NCBI GenBank assembly: GCA_017163975.1
Contig: JAFFSR010000237.1
Span: forward strand, 2,108,001 to 2,172,000
Source: Anastatus disparis
Lineage: Eukaryota > Arthropoda > Insecta > Hymenoptera > Eupelmidae
DNA length: 64,000 nt
Direction of reading: 5' to 3'
A program made the translations under genes and the position numbers. Below the pieces are notes generated by a model. The model was not told the origin of the DNA, ran no database searches, and saw only the letters and a program-made list of their open reading frames with translations. This document shows positions 1-11,864 of this stretch, piece after piece (the stretch's first letter is position 1; each line of letters starts with the position of its first letter).

Positions 1-99
1 TGGAATAGAATTATAAATTTTATATTGGCTTAACCTTTTGTTATATTAGTTGATAGAAAAAAAATTGTGATTAAATTGAAAAATTAAAAAATTTTATAG

Positions 100-2752
100 G
101 TTGCACACAACCATCGAATCAGTCAACAGCATCAAATAAAAATGACAATGCACCAAGTATTAGTAAAAATAATAATGTTTCGAAAAATGAAAGTGAACTA
201 CAATTAAATGAACAAAAAAGTAAGTCATGTCTTTATTTTTATTATTTGTTAATATGAAAAACGTTCATAATAAGTAAGTCATGTCTTTATTTTTATTATT
301 TGTTAATATGAAATACGTTCATAATAAGTAAGTCATGTCTTTATTTTTATTATTTGTTAATATGAAAAACGTTCATAATAAGTAAATATCTAAAGGAATA
401 TCAAGAGCTGTAAGTTGTAAAGACTCAAATACATCGAGAAAGAGAAAGAAAGAATCTGTCAGACATCCAGGTTTAACTGAAAATTATTTTGAATTATTTT
501 TTAAATCAGAAATCCATTATATTGACTTAATCAAGTTTATACATACAAAGGGATTATATTCTTTGACAAATAATGAAATTACGTTATTAACAAAACAGAA
601 TATAGAAGATGCAATACAATTTATTTTTATATGTCCTGATCAGCAAATGAAAAATATGTTTTCAAATAATATTTTAATATTTTTAAAAAACTATGATAAA
701 GAAATTTTAGATGATATAAAAAGTAAGTATTTACAAACTAAAAGTTAGTATTTTTATCATAATTTTTATCAGAATACTTAATATTTTATGTTCAATTGCA
801 GATTGGTACGAGCATGAAAAATTACCTGAGGTTAATCCACAAAGAAAACTTTTAGGGATTTATATGAATGTCATAGTTAATGTATTATTAAAAAAGCAAG
901 AACTAAAAAGAACAATAATTGCCATTTTAAAACGCCAAGAAATCAAAGATAAAAATATGAATATTATATTAAATGACATTCACAAAGATGGTGATCTTTC
1001 TTTTAATTATTACAGAAATTATTTAAAATATATGTTGAGGAATCATTACAAATCTATGGTTGAAATTCTATGTAAGAAATTAGTACTTAGAATTCGTAAA
1101 AATGACGCAAATCACCAAAATAATCAAAATGGTTAAGTATTTCAAACATTTATGAATTCATCTAGTATTTTAAAAAAATGAATAAATTAAATTATTACTA
1201 TATGATAATAATTTTTGCATTTCAAATTTCTTATATTTTTTTATTTGAAAAAGATTCTAATTGACTTGAAAATTTTTTTTTATTTTATAGGTTTTAGTGG
1301 TCTTACTCCAGCATTAAATCAATCAGCAGCATCTAATAAAAATAGCAATACACCAAGTATTAATAAAGATGGTGATGTTTCAAAAAATGAAAGTGAATTA
1401 GAATCAAAGCAACAGAAAAGTAAGTCACCTCTTCATTTTTATTATCTTTAAATATAAAAAGCGTTCATGATACTTGCATTAATGTGGAATTCTATGACTA
1501 AAAAAATAATTAACTATATATATATAAGAATTTCATTTTTAGAATTTTAAAACATTTGCATTTTCGTACTTAAAATTGAGGGTAAATTAAATTGAAAAAT
1601 ATTTACATATTACCGAAAATATCAAACATATAGCTGTTGGCAAAAAAATAAATTATCCTACAATATTTTGCATAACTGAAATACTTGAAAATATGCATTA
1701 CACTTAATTTTCACATAGTAGGACTTACATAATTTTTTGAACCAACTTCAATAGTCAAAAAATATTTATTATCAAATATGTTTTAGATTCTAACAAAGAA
1801 GATGAAAATGATTTTTTATTATATTATTCTTGTTCAAAATCTAATAATAAAGAGCCTACTTAATCTAACACAAGAAGATTACATTAATTTATTTATTTGT
1901 GATTACTAATTTCATTAAAAAAATTTTTTTAGGTACAAAGGATACAGTAGATCCAAAATCACAAGAAAAAATTGTGGATAGTAACAGTCAGGAATCAACA
2001 ATAAATAAATCGCAAATTCCTGAGAACATTATATCATCTACAAATTTAATTGAAGCTCGCAAATCTTCTGAAATCACTTCTAGTCAGATTATTGATTCCA
2101 TGACAGAAAATTTTGAAAATCGAAAACCTTCAATACCAAATAATAAAATCGTTACAATTGATGATTCTGATGATGAATTACAAACAATTGTCAAACTTGA
2201 GAAAAATAATGAAGGTAAATTAAATTTTTTTAGCTGTTTCATTTCTTCATATCTCTAATTTATTAGTCTTCGATTTTCAAGATGATGATATTACCAACGA
2301 AATCTTCGATACTTTAATGAACAATGAAATGTTATTAGAATGGGATGAAGTAAAAGATAAACACTTGATAAAATTTATATTGAATAATCCCGATAATTTA
2401 CAGAACGATTGTGTAAGTAAATGAAATTTTATTATTTTTCAAGGAATTAATCGTCAATGAAATATTTCACTTCAATTATAGTTTCTTGACTTGATATGAA
2501 TTGATTTTTATGATAAATAAATGTTTGTAGACTTACAATAAATTACTAATACTAAAGCCTCAGATCTTTAGAGGATTGAAACCGGAAAATTTGAGAAAAA
2601 GAAAAGACCAATTAGCAGATAATTATGAGTATTTGATTAAACTCTGTGGATTTGAAAAAATTCAAACTGAGGAAGAAAAAGTTATTTTTAATGAGAGAAT
2701 AGAATCACTGAGGAAATTAATGAATTTCTCCGTCAAGATGGAGGTAGATTAG
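100..2752 (+). CDS. A-type modular gene A1, 5' end outside the window
   Basis: Family not recognised. Exons that splice in phase are 100-219 (Asn/Ser linker), 396-722 (domain 1, motif RHPGL, then GLYSLTNNEIT), 802-1131 (domain 2), 1291-1419 (second linker), 1933-2214 (acidic linker), 2282-2412 and 2531-2752 (C-terminal domain, ending KMEVD and TAG). Every junction up to the C-terminal domain is phase 1; the last is phase 0. The acidic exon holds IVTIDDSDDE, a hydrophobic core followed by acids that resembles a SUMO-interaction motif. The order and sequence match A3 (32996-36376) closely, so the missing part is probably a first domain 1/domain 2 pair. The acceptor of exon 396-722 is a weak AAAG. 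A nuclear scaffold role is only inferred from the SIM-like core. Confidence 0.8.
220..381 (+). repeat. Three tandem 54-bp copies of an intron donor region
   Basis: Units start at 220, 274 and 328, and each begins with GTAAGTCATG. They are almost identical; the middle unit has one A-to-T change. The equivalent introns of A2 and A3 have a single copy, so the triplication is specific to A1. The intron therefore offers three equivalent consensus donors. Confidence 0.95.
1787..1863 (+). pseudogene. Dead exon 7 of gene A1
   Basis: This matches the 69-bp exon 7 of A2 (28819-28887). The acceptor (TTTTAG) is kept. The donor that reads CCTA|GTAAAT in A2 is here CCTACTTAAT, which removes the GT and makes an in-frame TAA. 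Skipping it keeps the frame, because both flanking junctions are phase 1. Confidence 0.7.
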
Positions 2753-3359
2753 TATTTTAAAAAAGAAATATTTATATGAAAAGTTGAAAAAAAATTTAAA
2801 TAATGAGATACTTATTTAAATGCATTATTTACTACAATATAAATTATGAACTTAAATGTACATTATTTAAGATTCATAGAAGAGATTAAGAGTTATGTTT
2901 TATTAATTAAGATTGTAAGTTACATAATTAAAACCTTTGTTCACTAATTTTTAAGGTTTATAATAAGTTATTGTCATGTGTGTATTGTTTTTTTTTTAAT
3001 TTAAAAAAATCTACTCTAAGAGAAATTGATATACAAGACAAAAAAAATATGTAATAAACTCAATTTCCCTGTCGATAATAAAATATCAAATTTATTTTTA
3101 TCTAGCTTGTATTTCACTTATTGCAAGATTCTTATAGTAATTTTATTATAATAGCAATAACTACATAAACATAATTTGACTTTGAAAATTTTTTAAAACG
3201 AGTACTTGATTATTTTCTAAATATTCTATTCGCAGTATTCGTTTTTTCAAAAGTATTCAACTTATAATAATGGACTGATAATAAAAATATGCACAATTTT
3301 TATTTCCCCTTCTCATCATGGTTGGAATATCAGTAATCGTTAAAAATAGTAAGTTCATA
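2753..3359 (+). other. A1 3' untranslated and downstream region
   Basis: About 600 bp downstream of the A1 stop has diverged counterparts after A2, A3, B1 and B2: a stretch like ACTTATTTAAATGCA near 2810, then AAGATTGTAAGTTA near 2910. It is probably 3' UTR. No other gene was seen in it. Confidence 0.5.
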
Positions 3360-3458
3360 ATGAATTTTATGCTTGCATTAACTTTACTACTTCAGTGCCG
3401 TTTTATACAACGGCTTAGGCAAGTCCTGGAAAGTTTATTAATATTTCAAATATTCTGA
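3360..3458 (+). pseudogene. Small ORF with a signal-peptide-like start, probably decayed
   Basis: The 32-codon frame begins MNFMLALTLLLQC. It lies at the same relative place, downstream of a family gene, as the small frames at 30373 and 43718, which begin MKLMLPLALLSS and MKLIFSLTLLYSA. The N-termini and flanking DNA are similar, but the C-terminal parts do not align. Either the mature part decayed or the downstream exons are unseen. Confidence 0.3.
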
Positions 3459-4369
3459 AAAATTTCACAATTGCAGTTATACCACATAATTTTTAGATCA
3501 TTTCAATACCGAGGTACAAACTTCAAAACAGATCGATAAGAATTTTTTTATTTGATATTTTTGTATTTATGAAATTTTCAAATTAATTTTCATTATTATA
3601 AATATTTTTTATTTAATGTCATTACTATTAAAATTATAAAGTTCTTATTTTAAGTTTATAAGTATACCAAATTAATCGATTCATGAAGTAAAGTGTTTGA
3701 CGATTAATTTAATATTCATCTTAAATCATACGGTACGCCAAACAGTATTGCCTGTGAACAATTTAGATGATTCTATAACTTGAATAAGTGTTACTGATCG
3801 TTGTTCCCGATTATCACATTAAAACATCGACGATATTGTTCCGTTAATTTTTTATTTGAATAATAATCATAGTACTTTTTATAAAAAATTTCGCATAATT
3901 CATAATGAAACGATATTAATTTCACAGTACGAGAAAAAATTTATAATATTTTTTTGAAAATGTTTATTATCGGATTATTATAAGATTTTGTTCATTAACT
4001 TATATATCATTTATTATAAGCATAATCTCTCATTAATAACGTCGTGATTTCACAAAATCTGACATATTACTATTAACGAAAGATATTGATTTACCAACAC
4101 TGTTCTCAATTAAAATCTATTAGATTCGGTTCATACTCATTGCTAATATTATAGCAATAACAGTTGATTCTAAATTAGTATAAATGATTTTCTTTAAAAC
4201 TTATTTAAAACTTATGAAAATGGAAATTCGCACACTAATTTATTAACTTACCACGCGCAACAAATGTGCTTTTTTCAGTTTATTTGCAAGTATTTTCGTA
4301 CTTTTTTCACAAGTAGTTTCGAATAATTATATCCCGCACAATCTAATTTCCTTAATTTATTTAAGATAT

Positions 4370-4760
4370 TTAGTACGCAACATGTGGAACAATTATAATC
4401 GATCAATCAAAAATATTATATAGAAAAGATTTTAAAATAATTACCAAGGAAAAAGAACTCTAAGAAATTTAAGTGATTCGGGACATATGTATAATTATTA
4501 TTTTTCCAAATATTTGCATGAATTAATAGGTATTTTTATTAATATATATTCAATCTAATAACACCTTTTATGATACATTGTATTTATTCAAAGTAATCAT
4601 CACGTTTACAATCAATGTAATTGTGTGCTACTATAGGGATCATATTGATAGGTTTACTACGGCTCACCAAGGAATTTTAAAAAAAATTAGGTGAATATCT
4701 TACCGTTGGAGACCTTCGCTTTCACGAGGCAAAATGTCGTATACATATTCTTTGGGTTGG
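4370..4760 (+). pseudogene. Remnant of a B-type gene (exon 1 to exon 2)
   Basis: The stretch 4475-4530 matches the end of B1 and B2 exon 1 (GHVYNYYFSKDLHQLIG) but with stops. The stretch 4650-4740 matches parts of exon 2, including the GETFxHEAKC area. Most of exon 1 is deleted and no frame is open. The 400 bp upstream (3970-4370) resemble the region before B2 (51120-51545), so a promoter was duplicated too. Confidence 0.75.
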
Positions 4761-4930
4761 TTTTAACCATTGATAATAGTACATTTCATACCAGTTGCGA
4801 ACCGTATTTTTTGCCATGAGAGCCAAAAAAGAGCAACGAAGTTGCAATTTTGGGGTTAGAATGGCAAAAAATAATTTTATAACTTGGCTGTTCTGTTTGA
4901 ATATTATGTCAAAATCGATTCACACAAATA

Positions 4931-5243
4931 TTTTTTTTTTTTTTATTTTTTTCATATGACGATATCAGATAGATTCTAGCCCGGTTCCCGTTTATCACAT
5001 TATATCAGGCTAGCCCATCTGACACACCATACCGAAATCTTTGACTACCGATCGATGGTCAGTCATTTTTGTGACCAACAATCAAACAATACCGAATGAG
5101 ATTGGATTTTTTTAAGAGTCGCGCAATATGATTAGCACATACACTAATTTTTTTTTGAAAAAAAAAGTCAGAGGTACCTGGCCAGGATTCGAACCCTCCA
5201 CGTTGAAGGCAAGAGCTCTATCCATTGCGCCACCGCGCTCTCC
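4931..5243 (-). mobile_element. tRNA-derived SINE, family 1 (reverse)
   Basis: On the - strand the element starts with a tRNA-like head, A-box TGGCGCAATGG and B-box GGTTCGAATCC, then an unrelated body of about 200 bp, and ends in a poly(A) tract (poly-T at 4931-4944 on the + strand). The same element lies at 42884-43270 on the + strand. The acceptor stem does not pair, so it is not a working tRNA. Confidence 0.85.
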
Positions 5244-5811
5244 TAAATTGAATAAGGTGAAAATTGTAGTTTTTAAAGATTTTTACAAAACAGGTAAAAA
5301 TATATTCTTGATAATTATTATAATTATATATGAAAAAAGTTTGAAATTTTTCGAGAAACATCTTAATATTTTTCATATATGAAAGAAATGTAAAAATAAA
5401 AGCTATAACATAGAAATCGTATATGCGTTTCATGAATATGTAAACCAAATAAAGTCAAAACTAGAACTTTTATTCTTTATCATAAATCTTTAATTATGAA
5501 TAAATCAAATAAATTTCAATACGTAAAACTTTCCGCATTGTAAACCTCTTGAAAAACTAAATTTCTGTGAACTTTAAACTAAATTAATATTTCTGTTACT
5601 CAAACCTTATTACTTTGCAAATAGTTTAGTATATTAATTCAGTACAAGATAATGATTAGTTTTGCTATACAAAATTAGGATTTTTATTTCAGTTCCTTGC
5701 AATTAATGATTTTTCAAACTGAAGAGATTTTTTTCAAATTAAGTAAGTTTACTTGCAATATTATCATTTACAGTTAATATTTAAACAGCATTAAATTGTA
5801 AATTATCACAG

Positions 5812-6936
5812 AATGAAATAGCTGCTAATGATAATTCAAATAATATTGAAGAAAAAAAAAGAGTGATATTGAAAAATTGTTTGATGTTCCTCTGTTGGAG
5901 AATGTTAATCAAGATATCCAGGAAGATCTAGAATCCTCTCAAATCATTTTAAAACATTTAGAAGGTACATGTTTAATAAATATCTATTAATTGTTTATAT
6001 ATTGTTTATATTATTGTTTGACATACTAATAAGTTTTTAATAATATATTAAATTTCCAGAATTTAAGGATAATTTGTTGGCTGTTATCAATCGCATGCAA
6101 GGTAATTAAATAAACATTTTTTATTATATATTTTTATTTTATTTTTATGTATTAAATTGCATTCTTTTCATATCTTAGAATCACAAAATGAAACGAACAA
6201 AAAAATGTCAAGTATTGAAAAAACTGTCACGGAGATCGCTTCTAAGACAATCAATATGCAAACTGATATTGAGGAAATAAAAACATTCGTAACCGACCAG
6301 AGAGCTCTTGTAGAAAATCAAAATATAATAACCCTCAGTAAATTTAGTGAATTAAGTGGATATACTTTCCCTCTACAAACTTTAGAAGATTTTCAAAATT
6401 TTGATAATCAAATAAAAGAAGAATTTAATGATAAATTAGTAAGTAACATTTAAGATTTGTTTTATTCAAAAAAAATTTGCATATAATTAAATATTTATTA
6501 TATCAATATTTTAATATCTTTATTACAGAAACTGCATTTCATATGCACAATCAACACCAACAATTCGTTGAAGATTTGTACCACAGTATTTAAAATTTTC
6601 TTTCAAAAAGATATTTTAAATTATTTTACTACTCAAAAGAAAAGTAGCTCCAAAAAATATGTATTTAAGGACACAAATTTTTATAAATGTTTACAAGGTA
6701 TAGAATGAGATTTATTTTTGTTATGTAATATGTGTAAATGATTGATTTAAACATTTTTTTCGTTTTTAGAAGCACTTATGCATGCGTTTGCTAACAAGAA
6801 AATTATTGAAGATGCGATTTTGCTGACCACTAATGTATTTAATAATACTGCACATTGGGGTGGCAATCGCACAAAGCGTTCAAAAGGCAACAAAGATAAA
6901 GCAGAGACAAATGTAGAAAAAGAAAATGAACAGTAA
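5812..6936 (+). CDS. DUF4806-like protein, 5' end unclear, frameshift in first exon
   Basis: Exons are 5812-5964, 6060-6101, 6179-6438, 6539-6697 and 6770-6936 (TAA). The motif FPLQTLEDFQNFDNQI near the end of exon 3, followed by an exon ending FKDTNFYKCLQ and one starting EALMHAFANKK, follows the layout of DUF4806, an uncharacterised domain common in arthropod proteins. A predicted coiled-coil-like stretch precedes it (SSIEKTVTEIASKTINMQTD). The tail is basic (NRTKRSKGNKDK). In the first exon the frame is broken at the A-run 5852-5860: NEIAANDNSNNIEE reads in one frame and SDIEKLFDVPLLENV in the next. This is a one-base indel, so an error, a polymorphism or a pseudogene are all possible. No start codon was found upstream. 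The gene is absent from duplication copy 2. Confidence 0.65.
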
Positions 6937-7340
6937 TAATATCAAAAATATTATAGGTTCTATTACGTCAGAATTAAAAAGACAATCACAAACGTACTTT
7001 TATAATTTTATTATTTAGTGATAATAATTTTAATATTAACAAATTAAATACATTCGGTAGGAGTTTGTTAGATAATCTTAAATGTTTTTCGTAATTTTAA
7101 CATTTCATTATAATATGTAAAATATATATATATATAATTTTTTTAATAAATTCAGTTATAACATAATTTGTATATTTATTTGCGTACAAAAAATAATTTT
7201 AGTTATAAAAAATAATTTTTTTTACTGATATTGTTTAAATATTTATGAATAGAATACATTGTCCATCTTATAACTTCATCTGCAGCGCAACATTAAATTT
7301 TTAAACGAATCTTTTTTTAAAACTTGAAATCACAAATATT
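6937..7340. other. Intergenic, nothing recognised
   Basis: AT-rich DNA after the DUF4806-like gene with a short (TA)n stretch near 7122-7135. I see no gene or repeat here. Confidence 0.5.
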
Positions 7341-7344
7341 ACTT

Positions 7345-7920
7345 AAAACTAGAGATGTGCGAGTACTTGATTCCACGAGTAACTCGAATAAATTACTCGA
7401 CTCGACAAGTTGAAGTTGAGTATTAATTTGAACTTTCCGACTTACTCGAATTTATCGAGTTATTCGAAAAAATATGATCTATTCAGAGAACTCGAGTTAC
7501 TCGAATGATTCGAATAACTAGATTATATTATCTTGTGGTAATTAGTTCTCACGAAAAAAATTATTTTTGTACCCTTTTTTCATCAACTTGTTTTAAGTTC
7601 TGTCTTAAGACGACTTCGGATTTTAGGTTAGGTTTTATTTTTGAGTTAACAAATTACTCTTTCAATATGTAAAATTTTTCAGAATTTTTAATTTTCCACC
7701 ATTCTACGGGTAAATGGTGGAGAATTAAAAAATTCAAAAAATGTTAAAAACTGAAAGAGTAATTTGTAAACTACAAAATGAAATCGAACCGAACTTCCGT
7801 AATCGCCTTAAGGCAGTCTGTTCAGGTGGAATTTCGGAATCAATTTTTAACTATCTTCGAGTCGAGTCCAGTATTAAACTCGAATTTTTCGAGTTACTCG
7901 AATCTATCGAATCTAAAATT
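7345..7920. mobile_element. Foldback element with hAT-like ends
   Basis: Two arms rich in CGAGT/ACTCG words face each other around a hairpin at about 7670-7740, where CCACCATT pairs with AATGGTGG around CTACGGGTA. The left end reads TAGAGATGTGCGAGTACT, resembling hAT-type ends. A partial copy with the matching right-hand end (TGCACATCGCTA, about 19150-19250) is at the same place in duplication copy 2. The 72-codon frame inside it is not a gene. Confidence 0.6.
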
Positions 7921-8013
7921 TTTATGTTGATTATATTAAAAATTATGATATTATGTTAACTATATTTTTCAATATTTTATAATGTTGGAATAGAATTTTT
8001 TTTATACGCAGTC

Positions 8014-9803
8014 TTAAAAAAAATTCTTTATTTGCCGTTTCAAATCTCTTAATTTTTTTTCAGTATATATTATCACTGCTACTAAAACATTACGTGTAAT
8101 TATCAGACCTATAGGTAAAACAATTAAAAAGAATATAATGTGTACATAATCTTTTAAAATTGTTAAATAAATTATTTCGATCACGGCCTTATGAATATAA
8201 GAGGGGCGATTCATGTTTTTACATTCCCAAGGTATAATGAGTAGTACCAAGTATATTGTTACCATAGATAGAATCAAGCTGGTATTGAAACAAAATCTAA
8301 AGAAAAAAAAAGCATTTTAATTAATTTTAAATAAGATAATATTTTAAAAGAATATTGGTTAATATATGGATAACAACTTCAATCTTTTTTTAATAATAAA
8401 AACAAACTACCATAAAATAAAATTTATTGGAGTAAAAATATGAAAGTATTCAAATTTTGTTCTAACATGTAATTTTTAACAAGATTTCTTAACTAAAATA
8501 ATTAGTTTCAGAATAATTTATTTTTATGAATGGACTTATTACCATCGTAAGCAAAATAAAATAATTTAAGACATTTTTATAAATAAAGTTATGTTCATTC
8601 TATTCTCATCATATAAACTCTACAATATTATAATGGAAATTTTTTGTAAGAATTCCGTATAACTTTTTTACTCAGAAGCGGTTTTTCATAATATCAAAAG
8701 TATACTGTATTTTTCAGAATTTTGTCCAAATTTTAAATAGATAATAAAATTAATTGAATGATTGAAAATATAGATTTAAAAGCTTATATCTAATAAATAC
8801 AAAGATATGTTGTAAAATAATATTGTAATTTTTATTACCTGGCATCTTCTTTTTTTATCATCATCACAAATTCAGCCTCTGGAGCAATCACTATTATGCC
8901 GAGAGTTAAAAAAAATATAACGAAGAATAATGAGCCGAAAGGTATCCAACCCTCAGTCATACTATTTATTGAAGCTAATAACATATAATATGATGTTAAA
9001 CCTATAATTTCTATAACCATTACTGTAATTAAAACTGCTGATGCAACTTTAGCTGGGGATTTAAATAGAACTCTAGAAAAGAAATAAAATAAAATATTAA
9101 ATTAATGTTTTGTTTATATAATTATTTTTTTTAATTCCATTACCTAAAAGTGTTTTTTACAATATCTGAATCAATTTCAGCCATAAAACAGACTGAGAAC
9201 ATCGACAAAATAAACAGACTCGGGATATATTGAATGAAACGTAAGCAATAAAATGAAAACTGGTCGCACTGTGTAGCATCTAAAACATCGTTTAATTCAG
9301 GCGTTGAAGTCGAAAACATTAAGCCTTGAGTTAAAACTTGCACAGCAAAGCAAGGAACAGCACCAATTTTAAGAAAATGAATAAATGTATGAGGTACATA
9401 CGTATTAAGTACAGTTAAACCAAGTATTACCACTATTGTTATCATTTGGTATTCGATACTAACCCATTGAAGTATATATTTAAATAGAGGAATTTTATCA
9501 AATACCGTCTCATTTTTTGCCAATTGTTTTTCCAATATTTTGGTATCTAATTCTTTAAAAAATTGTTCAGTCTGATTTTCAAATGAACTTGATTGTTTAG
9601 GAACTGAAAAAAATGAAACCTTAACTTCGGCTTATTTCATAATTTATGATAAAACCAAATTTGTAGTAAAACTTACCTTGAATGATTGATGCCCCCCAAA
9701 TCGATAGTATCAAAAAAGTGATAATTATACATCTAATATGTTCTGCTTCATCAATTGGGTATTTCTTTACAGAATCATCTTCAGCATCCTTTTTGATATC
9801 CAT
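8014..9803 (-). CDS. Multi-pass membrane protein, uncharacterised (copy 1)
   Basis: Four exons on the - strand: 9803-9677, 9603-9144, 9072-8839 and 8296-8014, giving 367 residues. The junction phases (1, 2, 2) all agree. About seven or eight hydrophobic segments are visible: one in exon 1 (CIIITFLILSIWGASII), at least two in exon 2 (ITIVVILGLTVLNTYV and a segment near YIPSLFILSMFSVCF), two in exon 3 and two or three in exon 4. The end is basic (EKKLRDLKRQIKNFF). Length and topology would suit an insect chemoreceptor, but I see none of the usual C-terminal receptor motifs, so the family stays open. The paralogue at 19450-21251 has the same exons and is also intact. The start is the first ATG of exon 1. 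Confidence 0.75.
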
Positions 9804-10011
9804 TTTTATGCTGAGAATTTTTTCTTGACTTATAGTACAAATAATAGTATTTAGTTATTTTCATATAAAATGAATAAAACCTTGAATCTTAGATTCAATA
9901 TATTTTATGTAATTACTTGAAGATATTAATTTTCAAAAATATATGCTTTTTATCTTTAAAAATTATTTTAAATAATAAAATATGTAAAAATTACTGAAAA
10001 GAGACAAATTA

Positions 10012-11089
10012 TATCCTGATAGAAAATTGTGAATTGGTTGCCCAGAATATCTTAAATTTACTGTTCACATACTTTGCCCAGAAAATCATGCGTGCTGATC
10101 TGTTTGTTCTAACAAGAAGAGTATTTGATCTCCGGGAAACGAATTTGGCTTAAACTGCAGGATATGATTCTTTGATGAAAAAAAATGAACCCGTGCTTTT
10201 TCTTTTGTGCTAATAGGCCCTATAGACGGAGATATAGACATTTCTTCGAAAATATAGAAAAAAAAGCGTTTATAAGAAATTGAATAAGAAAACCATTAAA
10301 ACTTTTACAGAAAATTGTATTGAAAATAAAAGAAAGTACAGATTAAAAACTTTAATTTAAGCCTTGTTGCATCAAAAAAGCTTTTGTAGTTCAAAAGTTG
10401 TGCCTAATTAAAAATGACTACATATTTATTAATATTTTTAGCATGTAACATGCGGTCAAATTTTTACCCTATTTCATTAGCATATTTTAATTGCCTGTAA
10501 CTTTTAAATCATATGAGATTTTTCAATGCAACAAAGCTTAAATTAAAGTTTTTAACTTTTACTTTTTTTTATTTTTCGTATAATTTTCTGTAAGAGTTTT
10601 AGTTGTTTAGTTATTCAAGTTCTTACAAAGACTTCTATTCACTATATTCTCGAAAAAATGTCTATATCGTTGTCTCTAGGGCCTATTAGCTCAAAAGAAA
10701 AAACGCGGGTTCATTTTTTTTCATTAAAAAATTATATCCTGCAGTTTCAGCCAAATCCGTTTCATGGAGGTTAAACACTCTCCTTGTAAGTCCAGCAACA
10801 ATAATTTTTTTTTGCTAATTATATAAGCTTATTATGTTACATTTGGTATATCATATTTTAAATGTTTTTTCATTTATATAATTGATTGAGGCATATTTAA
10901 AAAAGATTATTTTCAAAATAAGTATCCGTTATTAGATTAGATAAGTCTGAATCTGCAGCATCACCAATCAATTTACAATATTAAACTTTGTTTATTTATG
11001 GTTATAAACCGATTGATAATAATCGTTCAACATGAATATCTGGGCATGAGTTGATCAATTCGGCAATAATTTATTTTCTATCAGGATAA
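10012..11089. mobile_element. Large foldback element, copy 1
   Basis: The outer inverted ends read TATCCTGATAGAAAAT at the left and its complement near 11070-11087. Inside, imperfect arms of about 330 bp (10118-10450 and 10470-10795) pair, including AATAGGCCCTA on both arms. No transposase frame is present, so it is non-autonomous. The second copy is 21462-22534. Confidence 0.75.
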
Positions 11090-11319
11090 TAATTTGAAAA
11101 TTTTAAATAATTTCCGCTTGGCGTGCATTTGGCTCATACGCGAAAAAAGGTTTTCGCAACATTAGTTAATTATTTTTTAATCGTTTTTACATTTTATTAT
11201 ACATAATTTATATTGAAATTTTATAGTTATATACTATTTTTTAAAATTATATTTATTGCAAACACTTAATTAACTTTTTCATAATGAAACCATTTGCTAT
11301 TTTTTTTATTTTTTTCATA

Positions 11320-11470
11320 TTTTTAAATGTGCCACTATAAGAAGCGACTAATAGAAAAGTGCAAAAGTGCAAATATGCGAAAAAAGAAATGAAATTGGAT
11401 GGGTGGGAATAGACGTTTGAGTGCTGATCTGTCGTGCGAAAGGCCCGATGTTTAACCCAAATCGTTACAT
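11320..11470 (+). repeat. Interspersed repeat, also at 13930-14110 and 22760-22915
   Basis: The shared order is GTGCxACTATAAGAAGCGA, AATAGAAAA, GATGGGTGGGAAT and a segment like TCGTGCGAAAG followed by a GTTTAACCC or GGTTCAATC block. The last block resembles a tRNA B-box, so this may be an old SINE. The copy at 13930-14110 is diverged. Confidence 0.45.
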
Positions 11471-11864
11471 CGTATTTTTTTTATTATATTTATTTCAAAA
11501 ATTTAATTAACTTTCTCTTATAGAGCAAATTATCACAATTTTTTGATAATTTTTATTTACATTGAGATTTTAATTTTTTGAAAATTTATTTACTTTAAAA
11601 TCTAAATAAATTTTTTATAACTAAACAATTAATCGTGTTTTCTCAAACATTTTGACTATATACTGTATTATTTATATTGAAGTTTCATGTTTACAAAAAC
11701 TTATTTTTTTTCCATAAGCTAATATCAACTATTAAATATTAGACTAATAAATTTAAGACATTTTAACACAGAATATGAAGAAATAGGAATTTTTGTGCAC
11801 AAGAAAATTGAAATTTATAAAAATTTGCATTTAGAACAATTAAAAAAAAATGCATCTAAAGTTT

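Noticed and set aside
5172..5243. tRNA gene on the - strand (and at 42884 on the + strand)
   Set aside because: A and B boxes are present, but the acceptor stem does not pair and a SINE body with poly(A) follows.
7741..7959. 72-codon frame
   Set aside because: It is one arm of a foldback element plus flanking DNA.
8014..9803. Firm call as an odorant receptor
   Set aside because: Length and hydrophobic segments are compatible, but no receptor signature is visible; left as unplaced membrane protein.
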